Of a stretch of DNA of 42,740 nucleotides, positions 14,994-23,700 are shown piece after piece (within the stretch, counting starts at the first letter, position 1; the number at the start of each line of letters is the position of its first letter). The notes beneath the pieces were generated by a model. The model made no database searches. It was given only the letters and a program-made list of their open reading frames with translations, and was not told where the DNA came from. The position numbers and the translations under genes are program-made. Source of the stretch: an uncultured Oscillospiraceae bacterium (GTDB lineage: Bacteria > Bacillota_A > Clostridia > Oscillospirales > Acutalibacteraceae); contig CAJUNS010000011.1 of assembly GCA_910587995.1 (NCBI GenBank), positions 1-42,740 on the forward strand. The letters are read 5' to 3'.

Positions 14994-15300
14994 AAAAACC
15001 CCGGACGCTCATGTCAAGCATCCGGGGCGAAAAATCCAAAGAGATTTCCGCGGTACCACCCGTGATTTCAGAACACGCTCACGCGCATTCCCTCATAGCC
15101 TCCATCAAGGCTGGGCGTATAACGCCGCCGCACGTCCCACACCTACTAAGCGCTGGCAAGCCGCGCCTTTGGGCAGGGAGACTCAGGGACCAGTATACGC
15201 ACCGCGCCGGCTGCCTGCTTGCACCACCCGCAGGCTCTCTGAAAGGCGGTTGCGGCGCCTTCTTCCCGTCATAGTCTTTTCCTATTTTCCTTTATGATTA
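14994..15300 (-). promoter_or_regulatory. T-box riboswitch controlling leuS
   Basis: The leader senses uncharged tRNA and chooses between antiterminator and terminator. Visible parts on the minus strand: a stem I base with a K-turn-like TATGA opposite TGA near 15270 and 15185, the distal AGAGAG loop region, the T-box sequence GGGTGGTACCGCGG (15048-15061) that pairs with the tRNA 3' end, and a terminator with stem CCCCGGA/TCCGGGG (14999-15005 with 15021-15027) followed by five T (14994-14998). A CTG leucine triplet (15191-15193) sits where the specifier loop is expected, in TATACTGGTCCC. The downstream gene leuS agrees with this specifier. Confidence 0.93.
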
Positions 15301-15307
15301 CACCTTG

Positions 15308-15336
15308 ATTATACACGGCCCAGCGGGGTTTGTCAA
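15308..15336 (-). promoter_or_regulatory. Sigma-A promoter for T-box-leuS
   Basis: Minus strand TTGACA (15331-15336), 17 bp, TATAAT (15308-15313), with TG one base before the -10, i.e. a fully consensus, extended -10 promoter. Strong initiation fits a gene that is controlled by attenuation afterwards. Confidence 0.9.
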
Positions 15337-15369
15337 GGTGTAAATCCGCATGGCCCGCCGCCAGCCATT

Positions 15370-15822
15370 TTAGATGTCCCGGGCGAAGATATTGTCCACA
15401 TCCCCGCCATAATTTTCCAGCTCATCTATCTTCTGAAAGCCGTACCGCTCGTACAGCCCCACAATCTCGGTGGGGAGGTACACCCGCCGGAAGCCCTGGC
15501 TCCGGGCGTACTCCACGGCCCCCTCAACCAGCAGGCCGCAGACGCCCCGGCCCCGGCAGGCTGGGTCCACAAACATGATGCTGACCCAGGGGGAATACCG
15601 GTTCTCCGGGTAGTAGTCCTTTTCCATCAGGGTGCAGAAGCCCACCACCCGGGTTCCGTCCAGGGCGGCAAAGACCGCCTCCCAGCCGGAAAAAGCCCCC
15701 TGCTCCATCAGCTGGGCCAAATGGGGGCCAGCCTCCCAGGGGCAGGCGGCTGCATAGGCCAGCAGGCCGGGCCACAGGGGCCCGCCGGGCTTTTGACGCT
15801 CCACACGGATTGGGTTCTCCAT
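15370..15822 (-). CDS. GNAT-family N-acetyltransferase
   Basis: Transfers an acetyl group from acetyl-CoA to an unknown amine. The 150-aa protein has a central beta strand VSIMFVDPACRGRGVCGLLV, in which R90-G-R-G-V-C-G96 is the acetyl-CoA pyrophosphate loop, then a helix and the C-terminal YERYGFQKI that is typical of the fold (the Tyr is often the general acid). The substrate cannot be inferred. ATG at 15822 follows AGGAAGG. It lies 15 bp after the orphan gene at 15838-16359 and probably belongs to the rsfS-orphan-GNAT string; it is not a neighbour of leuS in transcription, since the leuS promoter intervenes. Confidence 0.85.
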   Translation of the reverse strand: MENPIRVERQKPGGPLWPGLLAYAAACPWEAGPHLAQLMEQGAFSGWEAVFAALDGTRVVGFCTLMEKDYYPENRYSPWVSIMFVDPACRGRGVCGLLVEGAVEYARSQGFRRVYLPTEIVGLYERYGFQKIDELENYGGDVDNIFARDI

Positions 15823-15837
15823 AACCGTTCCTTCCTC

Positions 15838-16359
15838 TCAGGCCGGGGAGGGCTCCGCCTTGGCCTCATGCTCCATCAAAAACCGGTGCTCCTCCTCCAT
15901 CAGGCGCTTTATCTCCGGCACATCCGCTGGGCAAAGGCCGGGAATGGCCAGGGCTTTCGCGCCGCAGTGATACCGCTTCTCCCCGTCCGGCATCTCATGG
16001 ACATACACCCGTTCAGCGGGCGCGCCCTTGCAGAAGTCCTCCCCATTGGCCATGCAACGCGCCTCCCGGTACCCCTTGCCGCTTACCACATCCTCCACGA
16101 TTTTTTCAAACCGCTGGGAGTACCCCCGGCAGGCGGAAAAGCGCAGGGCAAAAAAGGGCTGGCCCTTCCGGTCAAAGCCGGTTTTCGCAATCTGCTTATT
16201 GTGCCAGGGGCAGGTGAACACCAGGGCCGAGCGCTGCTTTTTGGGGTCATAGCCCAAACTGGACAGATGCAGGATTAATTCCCGGTATACCGCGCTCCGC
16301 TCCGGCTCCAGAGTGGAGAGAAAGCCCTCCATCAGCTCCCGCTGCTTTTCTGTGCGCAT
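15838..16359 (-). CDS. Conserved-looking Cys-rich protein of unknown function
   Basis: I do not recognise this 173-aa protein. It looks real: SD GAGGAG six nt before the ATG at 16359, codon use like its neighbours, 7 bp after rsfS. It has an N-terminal helical part with several charged residues, then six cysteines (50, 77, 102, 110, 132, 143) and His53/His131 in short motifs TCPWH, SACRGYS, CMANGEDFC and YHCGAK. This spacing could bind a metal or a cofactor, but no classical zinc-ribbon pattern is complete. There is no signal peptide or membrane helix. The tight spacing to rsfS suggests cotranscription only; a role in ribosome biology is a guess. Confidence 0.75.
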   Translation of the reverse strand: MRTEKQRELMEGFLSTLEPERSAVYRELILHLSSLGYDPKKQRSALVFTCPWHNKQIAKTGFDRKGQPFFALRFSACRGYSQRFEKIVEDVVSGKGYREARCMANGEDFCKGAPAERVYVHEMPDGEKRYHCGAKALAIPGLCPADVPEIKRLMEEEHRFLMEHEAKAEPSPA

Positions 16360-16366
16360 AGTCTCC

Positions 16367-16723
16367 TCAACCCTCCTGGCCGTTCTGCCAGTCCACCTTC
16401 ACGCCGTCCACCCAAAGCCGGTCCAGGTCATAGAAATCCCGGGCCTCCTGGGTGAAGATGTGCGCCACTACCTGGCTGTAGTCCAGGAGAATCCAGCTGT
16501 CAGACCGGTAGCCCTCAATACGGGCAGGGGCTGTGCCCTGGGCCTTGAGCTTTTCCTCCAGCTCGTCCGAAAGGGAGCGCACATGGGTGCTCCCCCGGCC
16601 TGTGGCAATGACGAAATAGTCTGCCAGGCTGGAGATGGCATCAATTTTAATTACGCTGATATTCTCGGCCTTTTTGCTGTCCAGCAGCCGGGCCGCCTCT
16701 TTCGCCAGCTCATATGAGTTCAT
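16367..16723 (-). CDS. rsfS: Ribosomal silencing factor RsfS
   Basis: Binds ribosomal protein L14 and blocks subunit joining when nutrients are short (Iojap/DUF143 family). The 118-aa product has the family's compact fold with DYFVIATGRGSTHVRSL, the EGYRSDSWILLDYSQVVAHIF core and the FYDLDRLW C-terminal signature. The frame also opens at a GTG (16729), but SD AGGA is 8 nt from the ATG at 16723, giving MNSYELAKEAARLL. In many Firmicutes nadD, yqeK and rsfS are adjacent, as here. Confidence 0.94.
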   Translation of the reverse strand: MNSYELAKEAARLLDSKKAENISVIKIDAISSLADYFVIATGRGSTHVRSLSDELEEKLKAQGTAPARIEGYRSDSWILLDYSQVVAHIFTQEARDFYDLDRLWVDGVKVDWQNGQEG

Positions 16724-16764
16724 ATTCACATTCCTTTCCTGGGTTGATCGTTTGCCTCTGGCAG

Positions 16765-16816
16765 CTTAAGAAACTTCCTAGTTAAGATAGTTTCTTAACT
16801 ATCTTCAAAGAATTTT
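16765..16816 (-). repeat. Diverged copy (C) of a ~50-bp hairpin repeat
   Basis: In the gap between yqeK and rsfS. It resembles the two copies at 27954-28003 and 28095-28145: on the minus strand it starts AAAATTCTTTGAAGAT-GTTAAG and ends GTTTCTTAAG. Two alternative hairpins compete: TTAAGAAACT/AGTTTCTTAA (16766-16775 with 16789-16798) and AAGATAGTT/AACTATCTT (16784-16792 with 16797-16805). AT-rich against its GC-rich surroundings. Confidence 0.6.
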
Positions 16817-16842
16817 AGCGCGGTACGCGCGGAGGCGGCCTG

Positions 16843-17418
16843 TTAATGTTTGGCTTGCAGAAGCCACAGGGCCTCGTTGTAGGCGTCAATGGACCGGGGC
16901 TCCAGGGTGAGGCGGGCTTCCATGCGCTCGGGGATGGTGAAGGCGATGCCCTCCACCATAACCTCTTCCAGGCTGCTTTCCGCCAAAACCCGCAGCTCTT
17001 CCACCCCGGGGTAATCCCGGTCGGCGGAGATATAGTCCGCCACAAACAGAATCTTGTCCAGCAGCGTCATGCCGGATTTTCCACCGGTATGGCAGGCGAT
17101 CGCGTTGATCACCTCCCGGTCGGCAATGCCCAGCACATGCTCCACATAGGCCGCGGCGGACACCGCGTGCCAGAGCTTCACGTTCCGGCGCTCGGCCTCT
17201 GTGAGCATGATACCATATTTCTCAATGATTTTCAACTGTTCTTCCGCCGGGGTATCCTTCATGACGTCGTGGAGAATGCCGCACAGCCGCGCTTTCTCCA
17301 CATCGCCGCCATAGCGCTGGGCCAGCCGCGCCGCGCAAGCCGCCACGCATTGGCTGTGGTAAAAGCGCTTTTCGGTCAAATGCCCCCGCACTTCCTGTTC
17401 ATACGCTTCATAGGTCAT
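16843..17418 (-). CDS. yqeK: HD-domain protein YqeK (symmetrical Ap4A hydrolase)
   Basis: HD-superfamily metal-dependent hydrolase; characterised YqeK enzymes split diadenosine tetraphosphate into two ADP. The 191-aa protein has the ordered metal ligands of the family: His in RFYHSQCV (about 21), the HD pair in CGILHDVMKD (about 50), His in KLWHAVSAA, His in ACHTGGKSG and Asp in FVADYIS. ATG at 17418 has AAGGAGG eight nt upstream. It follows nadD by 30 bp, the usual nadD-yqeK-rsfS order. Confidence 0.93.
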   Translation of the reverse strand: MTYEAYEQEVRGHLTEKRFYHSQCVAACAARLAQRYGGDVEKARLCGILHDVMKDTPAEEQLKIIEKYGIMLTEAERRNVKLWHAVSAAAYVEHVLGIADREVINAIACHTGGKSGMTLLDKILFVADYISADRDYPGVEELRVLAESSLEEVMVEGIAFTIPERMEARLTLEPRSIDAYNEALWLLQAKH

Positions 17419-17448
17419 CCCAAAGCCTCCTTGAAATTGCCGTAAAAT

Positions 17449-18066
17449 CTACATCCTTCTGGCCTGCCGGTAAATCCCCTGCTCCACAATATACTCCGCC
17501 ACCGCCGGAGGAACCAGCCTTTCCAGGTTCTCCCCCGCCGCCGCCAGCTCCCGGACCTTTGTGGAGGACACGTCCCAAAAGGGGATATCCTCCACAAAGC
17601 ACCGGGCGCCCTGGGCTTCCAGCTCCGCCTTTTTGGCCAGCAACTTTTCCATACCGTCCGGGCTTCGGGGGGAGGCGCACAGGTTCGCCAGCCGGAAAAT
17701 GCTCCCGGCCTCGTGCCAGTGGTCCACGGTCAAAAACATGTCCTCGCCCATTAAAAAGTAAAGCTCGTCCTCTGGGTGCCGCTGGTGAAGCTGGGCCAAG
17801 GTGTCGGAGGTAAAGCTCTTTCCCCGCCGCTCCAGCTCCAGCAGGCTGACCTCCACCCGCCCCTGGGGCAGAGCCCTGGCCGCCAGCCTGCACATGGCCG
17901 CCCGGCGCCAGCCTGGGGCCAGGTCCGGAGCCTGCTTGTGGGGGGGCGTGCCCGCCGGAATCAGCAGGACCCGGCCCAGAGAGAGGCGGGTGATAAATTC
18001 TTCCAATATATGCACATGCCCCAAATGGATGGGGTTGAAGGTGCCGCCATAAACGCCCGTCCGCAT
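17449..18066 (-). CDS. nadD: Nicotinate-nucleotide adenylyltransferase
   Basis: Adenylates nicotinate mononucleotide to deamido-NAD, the step before NAD synthetase. The 205-aa nucleotidyltransferase begins MRTGVYGGTFNPIHLGHVHI, with the (H/T)xGH motif, and has the ISSTxxR-type motif as DVSSTKVRE near residue 170. ATG at 18066 follows the yhbY stop by 4 bp with SD GGTAAGG overlapping the stop, so translation is coupled; the longer open frame is not used. Confidence 0.95.
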   Translation of the reverse strand: MRTGVYGGTFNPIHLGHVHILEEFITRLSLGRVLLIPAGTPPHKQAPDLAPGWRRAAMCRLAARALPQGRVEVSLLELERRGKSFTSDTLAQLHQRHPEDELYFLMGEDMFLTVDHWHEAGSIFRLANLCASPRSPDGMEKLLAKKAELEAQGARCFVEDIPFWDVSSTKVRELAAAGENLERLVPPAVAEYIVEQGIYRQARRM

Positions 18067-18070
18067 GGCC

Positions 18071-18364
18071 TTACCGGGGCAGGGTGATTTTGGGCTGCTT
18101 GGGGTTGCGCCGGTAGAGCACAAACCGGGACCCAATCACCTGCACCACCTGGCTGTGGGTGGCGGCGGCAATTTCCTCCGCGGCCTCGCGGGGGGAGGCC
18201 GGGCAGGTCTCGGGCAGCACCCGGCCCTTAATGAGCTCCCGCTTGCGCAGGGCCTCGTCCGCCTCCTTCACCACCTCCGGGCCCAGCCCGGCCTTGCCCA
18301 CTGTGAGGATGGTGTCAACATTCACGGCCAAGCCCCGCAGGTAGGCCCTCTGTTTGCTTGTCAT
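18071..18364 (-). CDS. yhbY: Ribosome assembly RNA-binding protein YhbY (CRM domain)
   Basis: Small RNA-binding protein associated with the large-subunit precursor. The 97-aa product begins MTSKQRAYLRGLAVNVDTIL, has the GKAGLGPEVVKEADEAL segment and the GxxG-type loop region that define the CRS1/YhbY fold, and ends with VIGSRFVLYRRNPKQPKI. Its ATG overlaps the rdgB stop (ATGA), and it is followed at 4 bp by nadD, forming an rdgB-yhbY-nadD-yqeK string. Confidence 0.93.
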   Translation of the reverse strand: MTSKQRAYLRGLAVNVDTILTVGKAGLGPEVVKEADEALRKRELIKGRVLPETCPASPREAAEEIAAATHSQVVQVIGSRFVLYRRNPKQPKITLPR

Positions 18365-18942
18365 AGTTCCGCCCCTTTCCGCTCTAAATAGTCCCGCAGC
18401 TTCTTTTCAAAGGCCGCGAAGGCATGGCCCCGGTGGCTGCGGGCGTCCTTTTCGGCGGCGGTCAGCTCACCGAAAGTGACCCCATCCTGCTCGAAGATGG
18501 AGTCATAGCCAAAGCCGTTTTCACCCCGGCTCTCAAAGCCGATGCTGCCAAAGCATTTTCCCTCGGCCTCTACCCGGTCCCCATTGGGGAACACACAGCA
18601 CACCGCGCTGACAAAGTGGGCCCCCCGCTGCTCCAAGGGCACGCCCTGGAGCTTTTCCAGCACAGTAAGCCGCCGCTTGCCCGGCTGGGCAAACCGGGCG
18701 GAGTAAATGCCCGGCGCACCGTCCAGATAATCCACGCACAGGCCGGAGTCGTCGGCCACAGCGGGCAGGCCGGTCTCCTTGCAGGCGGCCGCCGCTTTGA
18801 TGTAGGCGTTTTCCGCAAAGCTGGCCCCGTCCTCCTCGGGCTCGGAGATATCCATGGTCACCGCCTCTATGCCCATGGGCTCCAGCAGGCGCTGGAATTC
18901 CACCAGCTTGCCTTTATTATGGGTCGCGATCACGAATTTCAT
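18361..18942 (-). CDS. rdgB: XTP/dITP diphosphatase (non-canonical purine NTP cleaning)
   Basis: Hydrolyses dITP, ITP and XTP to monophosphates so that deaminated purines are not built into nucleic acid. The 193-aa HAM1-family enzyme has the start motif FVIATHNKGKL, the ADDSGLCVDYLDGAPGIYSARFA motif around residues 65-85, and GFGYDSIF plus SHRGHAFAAF near the end. The frame opens at a GTG at 18951, but that touches the SD; AGGGAG ten nt before the ATG at 18942 supports MKFVIATHN. It follows ftsY by 15 bp. Confidence 0.95.
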   Translation of the reverse strand: MKFVIATHNKGKLVEFQRLLEPMGIEAVTMDISEPEEDGASFAENAYIKAAAACKETGLPAVADDSGLCVDYLDGAPGIYSARFAQPGKRRLTVLEKLQGVPLEQRGAHFVSAVCCVFPNGDRVEAEGKCFGSIGFESRGENGFGYDSIFEQDGVTFGELTAAEKDARSHRGHAFAAFEKKLRDYLERKGAEL

Positions 18943-18957
18943 AAACAGCACTCTCCC

Positions 18958-20184
18958 TTATGGTCTGTTTTGTACGGTCAGCATCAGGTTGCGCACCAGC
19001 CGCTGGTCGTCCCGGTCCAGCTCCCGGTCGTCCCGCCAGCGGATCAGCTCGGGCACCAGCTCCTGAACGCTTTCGTCCCGGTCCAGCCGCTCCATCAGCT
19101 CCCCGGCAAAGCGCCGGAACCGGGCGTGCTTGTCCTCTGGGTCCTCCCCGGAGGCTTCTTCCACCGGCGGCGCGGCGGGCGCGGCCATAAACAGGTTGAC
19201 AGGCGCGCTGGGCGCGGGCTTCTGCTCTTCTGCCGCCGGAGCCTCTTCCGCTGGGGCCTCCATAGTCTGGGCCTCCTCCAAATTGAACAGGGCGGCGGCG
19301 AAAGCCTCGGGCTCAAAGGGCTGTAGGTCGTCAATCTGCTCCCCTACGCCGATGAACTTCACCGGCAGGCCCAGCTCCCGCTTAATGGGCAGCACCACGC
19401 CGCCCTTGGGGGTGCCGTCCAGCTTGGTAAGCACAATGCCCGTAATGCCCGCCGCGCCCATAAACTCCCGGGCCTGGTTAACCCCGTTCTGGCCTGTGGC
19501 CGCATCCAGCACCAGCAGGTTTTCCCGGTCGCAGCCAGGCAGCTCCCGGTCGATGATGCGGGAGATCTTGGCCAGCTCGTCCATCAGGTTCTTTTTGTTG
19601 TGCAGCCGGCCCGCCGTGTCGCAGATAATCACATCGCAGTGCCGGGCTTTGGCCGCCGCGATGGCGTCGAACACCACCGCCGCCGGGTCGGCCCCTTCCC
19701 CGTGCTTGATCATAGGCACGTCCGCCCGGCCTGCCCAAACCTCCAGCTGTTCAATGGCCGCGGCCCGGAAGGTGTCCGCCGCAGCCAGAATCACCGACTT
19801 GCCCTGGGCCTTGAGCATGGCCGCCATTTTGCCAATGGCCGTGGTTTTGCCCACGCCGTTGACCCCGATAACCAGCACCACCGAGGGCTTTGTGCCAATG
19901 TGCAGCTGGCAGTCTCCCTGCAAAATCTCCGCCACAATGGCCTTTAGCTCCCCCATAATCAGGCCCGGGTCTGTGATGCCTTTTTCCTTGATGTGCCGCC
20001 GCAGCTCCCCGGTAATAAACTCTGCGGTGTCCATGCCCACATCGCCCATAACCAGCAGCTCGGTCAGCTCCTCAAACAGCTCCTCGTCAATTTTTGTGAA
20101 CGAATTCACCATCAGGCTGATCTGTCCGCTGATGCTCTCCCGGGTCTTTTTCAGGCCCTGGCGTATTTTGTCAAACAGTCCCAT
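18958..20184 (-). CDS. ftsY: Signal recognition particle receptor FtsY with C-terminal extension
   Basis: GTPase that docks SRP-ribosome complexes at the membrane. Residues 1-300 form a normal NG core without a long acidic N-terminal A domain: GVNGVGKTTAIGKMA (G1, 108-122), DTFRAAAIEQLEVW (138-150), DTAGRLHNKKNLMDEL (189-204), TKLDGTPKGG (253-262) and the usual terminal GVGEQIDDLQPFEPEAF. FtsY normally ends there. This frame continues, without a stop, for 108 residues: an Ala/Pro/Glu-rich linker (about 301-345) and a charged, helix-prone end with DKHARFRRFAGELMERL and IRWRDDRELDRDDQRLV. ATG at 20184 has AAGGAG nine nt upstream. Confidence 0.95.
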   Translation of the reverse strand: MGLFDKIRQGLKKTRESISGQISLMVNSFTKIDEELFEELTELLVMGDVGMDTAEFITGELRRHIKEKGITDPGLIMGELKAIVAEILQGDCQLHIGTKPSVVLVIGVNGVGKTTAIGKMAAMLKAQGKSVILAAADTFRAAAIEQLEVWAGRADVPMIKHGEGADPAAVVFDAIAAAKARHCDVIICDTAGRLHNKKNLMDELAKISRIIDRELPGCDRENLLVLDAATGQNGVNQAREFMGAAGITGIVLTKLDGTPKGGVVLPIKRELGLPVKFIGVGEQIDDLQPFEPEAFAAALFNLEEAQTMEAPAEEAPAAEEQKPAPSAPVNLFMAAPAAPPVEEASGEDPEDKHARFRRFAGELMERLDRDESVQELVPELIRWRDDRELDRDDQRLVRNLMLTVQNRP

Positions 20185-20206
20185 ATGAATTCTCCTTTAT
20201 CCTGTG

Positions 20207-20749
20207 TCAGTTCAGCCCAATCAATATCAAAAAGCTCAAAACCCCTGCAATGGGCGCCGCAGCTGCCGTAATGCAGCGGGCCTTCCAGTCATCTGCCCTA
20301 CATAGCCTGTAAATTCCCTGATACAGAAGCACGCCTGCCAAACCGCCTATGCCATTCAGAATGACGTCGTCTATATCCCCTATCCCCAGCATGAAAACAT
20401 ACTGTACAACCTCTACAGCCATGCTGATTGCCACCACAAGCAAAACGCTTCTCCATACCGCTTTCTTCTTGCTCAGCAAATGGGCATATACACCCATCGG
20501 CACAAAGATAACGATGTTCCCCAGCAGGTTGCTCAGGGCAAGCCCCTTTATAAACACAGCTTGGGCTGTGCTTCCGGTGGTTAAATCTGTCCCCGTTAAA
20601 AAGGCGAGGATGCCCCGCAGGGGGATCAAGTTTGCTGACCGGGCCGCATGTCTTTGCCGGAATAAGATACATATTAAGAGCACAATATAGAAAGCCAGCA
20701 CGCTATATAGCAAGCAATTTATTAAAATTTGCTTTTTTCTGGAAATCAC
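20207..20749 (-). CDS. VanZ-family membrane protein
   Basis: Polytopic membrane protein of the VanZ family; some members raise teicoplanin or lipoglycopeptide tolerance, but most have no known role. The 180-aa product has four or five membrane segments and the family motifs NLIPLRGI, NLLGNIVIFVPMGVY and DIDDVILNGIGGLAG. I place the start at the GTG at 20749, because GGAGG lies eight nt before it; the ATG at 20764 lies inside that SD region and has no SD of its own. Its base composition is clearly lower in GC than both neighbours (sampled 60-base lines 30-50 percent against about 63 percent), and it splits smc from ftsY, which are usually adjacent. It is probably an acquired gene. Confidence 0.85.
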   Translation of the reverse strand: MISRKKQILINCLLYSVLAFYIVLLICILFRQRHAARSANLIPLRGILAFLTGTDLTTGSTAQAVFIKGLALSNLLGNIVIFVPMGVYAHLLSKKKAVWRSVLLVVAISMAVEVVQYVFMLGIGDIDDVILNGIGGLAGVLLYQGIYRLCRADDWKARCITAAAAPIAGVLSFLILIGLN

Positions 20750-20777
20750 TGAGAATTCCTCCATGCAGCCGAAAAGT

Positions 20778-23700
20778 TTACGAGCTAAACTCCGCCGCCT
20801 CGTCGGTCTTTAGGGCCAGGAGCTTGGAGATGCCCTGGTCCTGCATGGTCACGCCATAGAGCATGTCGCTGCCCTCCATGGTGCCCCGGCGGTGGGTGAT
20901 GGTGATAAACTGGCTCTTGCCGGTCATCCGGCGTAAGTACTGGGCAAAGCGGGCCACGTTTACGTCGTCCAGCGCCGCCTCAATCTCATCCAGCACGCAG
21001 AAGGGCGGCGGGTTCACCCGCATGATGGCAAAATAGATGGAAATGGCCACCAGAGCCTTCTCCCCGCCGGAAAGGCTCTCGATGTGGGTGACGATTTTTC
21101 CCGGCGGATGCACCTTGATATCAATGCCCGAGGTCAGAGGCTCTGTGGGGTCGGTAAAGCTCAGCTCCGCGCCGCCGCCCCCAAAAAGCTCCCGGAAAAT
21201 GGAGCCGAAGTTCTGGTTGATCTGGGCGAACCGCTCCACAAACTGCTCCTTCATGTGGGCGGTCAGCTCGGTGATCAGCGAAAGCAGCTCGGCCTTGGCC
21301 TTCTCCGCGTCGCCCACCTGCTGGTTCAAAAACCCGTACCGCTCCGAGACCTCCTGATACTCCACCACGGCCCCCACGTTCACGGCCCCCAGGGCTTTGA
21401 TCTTGTTTTTCAGCTCCGCCAGCCTGCGCTGGGCGGCGGGCAGGTCCTCAATGCTGGCGCCCTGTTCCTCGGCCTCCCGGCGGGTGAGCTCATATTCCTC
21501 CCACAGCCGGGTGATGACTCCGTCGTACTCCTTTTGCAGCCCGTCCGAGCGCTCTTGCAGCCGTGCCAGCTCCCGGCCCGCGTTTTCCCGGCGGCTGGCG
21601 GCCTCCCGCTCCCGGTCCCGCAGGCTGGCGGCTTCCTGTTCCAGCTCCGTCCGCCGCTGGGCGCCGCGCTCCACTTCTTCCCGCTTGGCCTGGGCCTCCT
21701 GGCGCATGCCGTTTATTCTCTCCTGATTCTCTCCAATCTCCCGTTCCAGCTCCCCGGTACGTTCCGCCAGCGCGGCAATTTCCTCCCGCAGCCGGGCCTG
21801 TACCCCTTGGGAGTCCCGCTGGCGGGCTTCCAGCTCGGCCAGGGCGGCGGCCAAAGCGTCCCGGTCCTTTTGGGCGGAAAACTCCTCCATCCGCAGCCCT
21901 TGGACCGTCTCGTTAATCTCCTCGCAGCGGTCCAGCCGCTCCTGGCGGTTGCCGGTCAGCTCCCGGCTCTTTTTGTCCCAGGCGGCGGCTTGGGCCTCCA
22001 GGCCGGTCAAAGCCTCCTGGCTGGCGGCTTCGGCCTGGGCCAGCTCCTCTAAGCGGCTTCTGGCTCCAGCCTGTTCCTGCTCCAAGGCCAGCCCGCTCTC
22101 CCGGATGCTCTCCAGCTCCCGCTGGCACTGGGCGCTTTGGGCGGACAGCTGGGCCCGCTCTTCCTGGCGGGCGTTCAGCTCCCCAAAGGCCGCGTTCAGC
22201 TGGGCCTCGCAGGCGGAAAGCTCCTCCTGGGCCTGCTTGCGGGCCTGGGCCGCCTGATCTGCCTGGGCCCGCAGCCCCGCCGCTTTCTCCCGAATGCGCT
22301 CAATCTCCGCCGAGCGGCTTAACAGCCCGGAGTTCTTGGCCCGCGCGCCGCCGGTCAAAGAGCCTCCGGCGTTTACCACCTGACCGTCCAGGCTCACCAC
22401 CCGGAAGCGGTAGCCTGTTCGCTTGGCAATGGCCACGGCGCTGTCCAGGTCCTCGGCCACGGCCACCCGGCCCAGCAGAGAGTCCCGAACGCCCCCATAC
22501 TTGGGGTCGCAGCCGCACAGCCGGGAGGCCACGCCCACAAAACCGGGCATCCCCTCCATCTCCCGGGGGTCCAGCACATGGCCCTTAATGGTGGTCAAGG
22601 GCAGAAAGGTGGCCCGGCCGATCTCCCTCTGCTTGAGGAAGTGAATGGCCCCTTTCGCGTCCTGCTCGGTCTCCACCACAATGTTCTGCATGGCCGCGCC
22701 CAAAGCGGTCTCCAGGGCCACGGCATACTCCCGCGGCACGGTGAGCAGCCGGGTCACCGGCCCGCAGATTCCCCGGAGCATCCCCCGGCCAGCCTCCCGC
22801 ATGACGGCCTTGACGCTTTGGGCGAAGCCTTCCAGGTTCCGTTCCAGGTCTTCCAGCAGCTTGGCCCGGCGCAGCTGTTCGTTGGCATCCAAAGTCAGCC
22901 GGTCCAGCTCCTCCTGGGCGGTCTGGGCCCGCTTTTTCCGGCCCTCCAGCCGGAGCTGATAGCCCCGGACCGCGTTTTCCTGGGCTTCCAGCTCCCGCTG
23001 GGTCTCTTCCAGCATCTGCCGCAGCTCTTCGGCCTCCTGGCGGGCCGCGGCCTCCCGCTGGGCGGTTTGTTCCGCGCTCTCTTCCAGGGCCTGGGCCCGC
23101 AGCTCAATCTCCCCCCGGGAGGACTGGGCCGAGCTCAGCTTCACCCGCTCCTCCGAGAGGCTGGCATTGACCCCGGCCAGCTCCAAGGCCGCTTTTTCAA
23201 TCTCCCGGGTGGCCTGGTCCGCGTCCCGGCGCAGCTCTTCCAGGCGGGCGGCATAGTCTACCAGCTCCTTGCGGCTCCGCTGCATACGGGCCTCCTGCCG
23301 GGCCATGTCCTCCCGTTTCTGGTCCATGTCCTTCTGGGCCTCTTCATGGCTCTGCTGGGCCGCCTGAATCTGCCCCTCCAGCCGCTGGGCGTCCTGGGCG
23401 TTGTGGGCAATCTCATTTTGCAAAACGCCGGTCTCGCCCTCCACCCGCAAGGCCTGCTCGTCCAGGCCCGCCGCCTCGCCCCGCAGCCGGTCCATGGCGG
23501 CGGTGCAGTCGTTGGTCTCCCGGTAGTTTTCCTCGGCCCGCTGGGCCAGGGCCTCCAGCTCCTCCTCAATCTCCTGGTGCTGGGCCCGAATGGTCCCAAT
23601 CTTCTCCTCCTGCTCCCGCAGGGCCCGGCCGGAGCGCTCCAGGGTTTCCAGCCAGATGCCGATTTCCAGCCCCTTTTTCTCCCCATCGTACCGGATGAAC

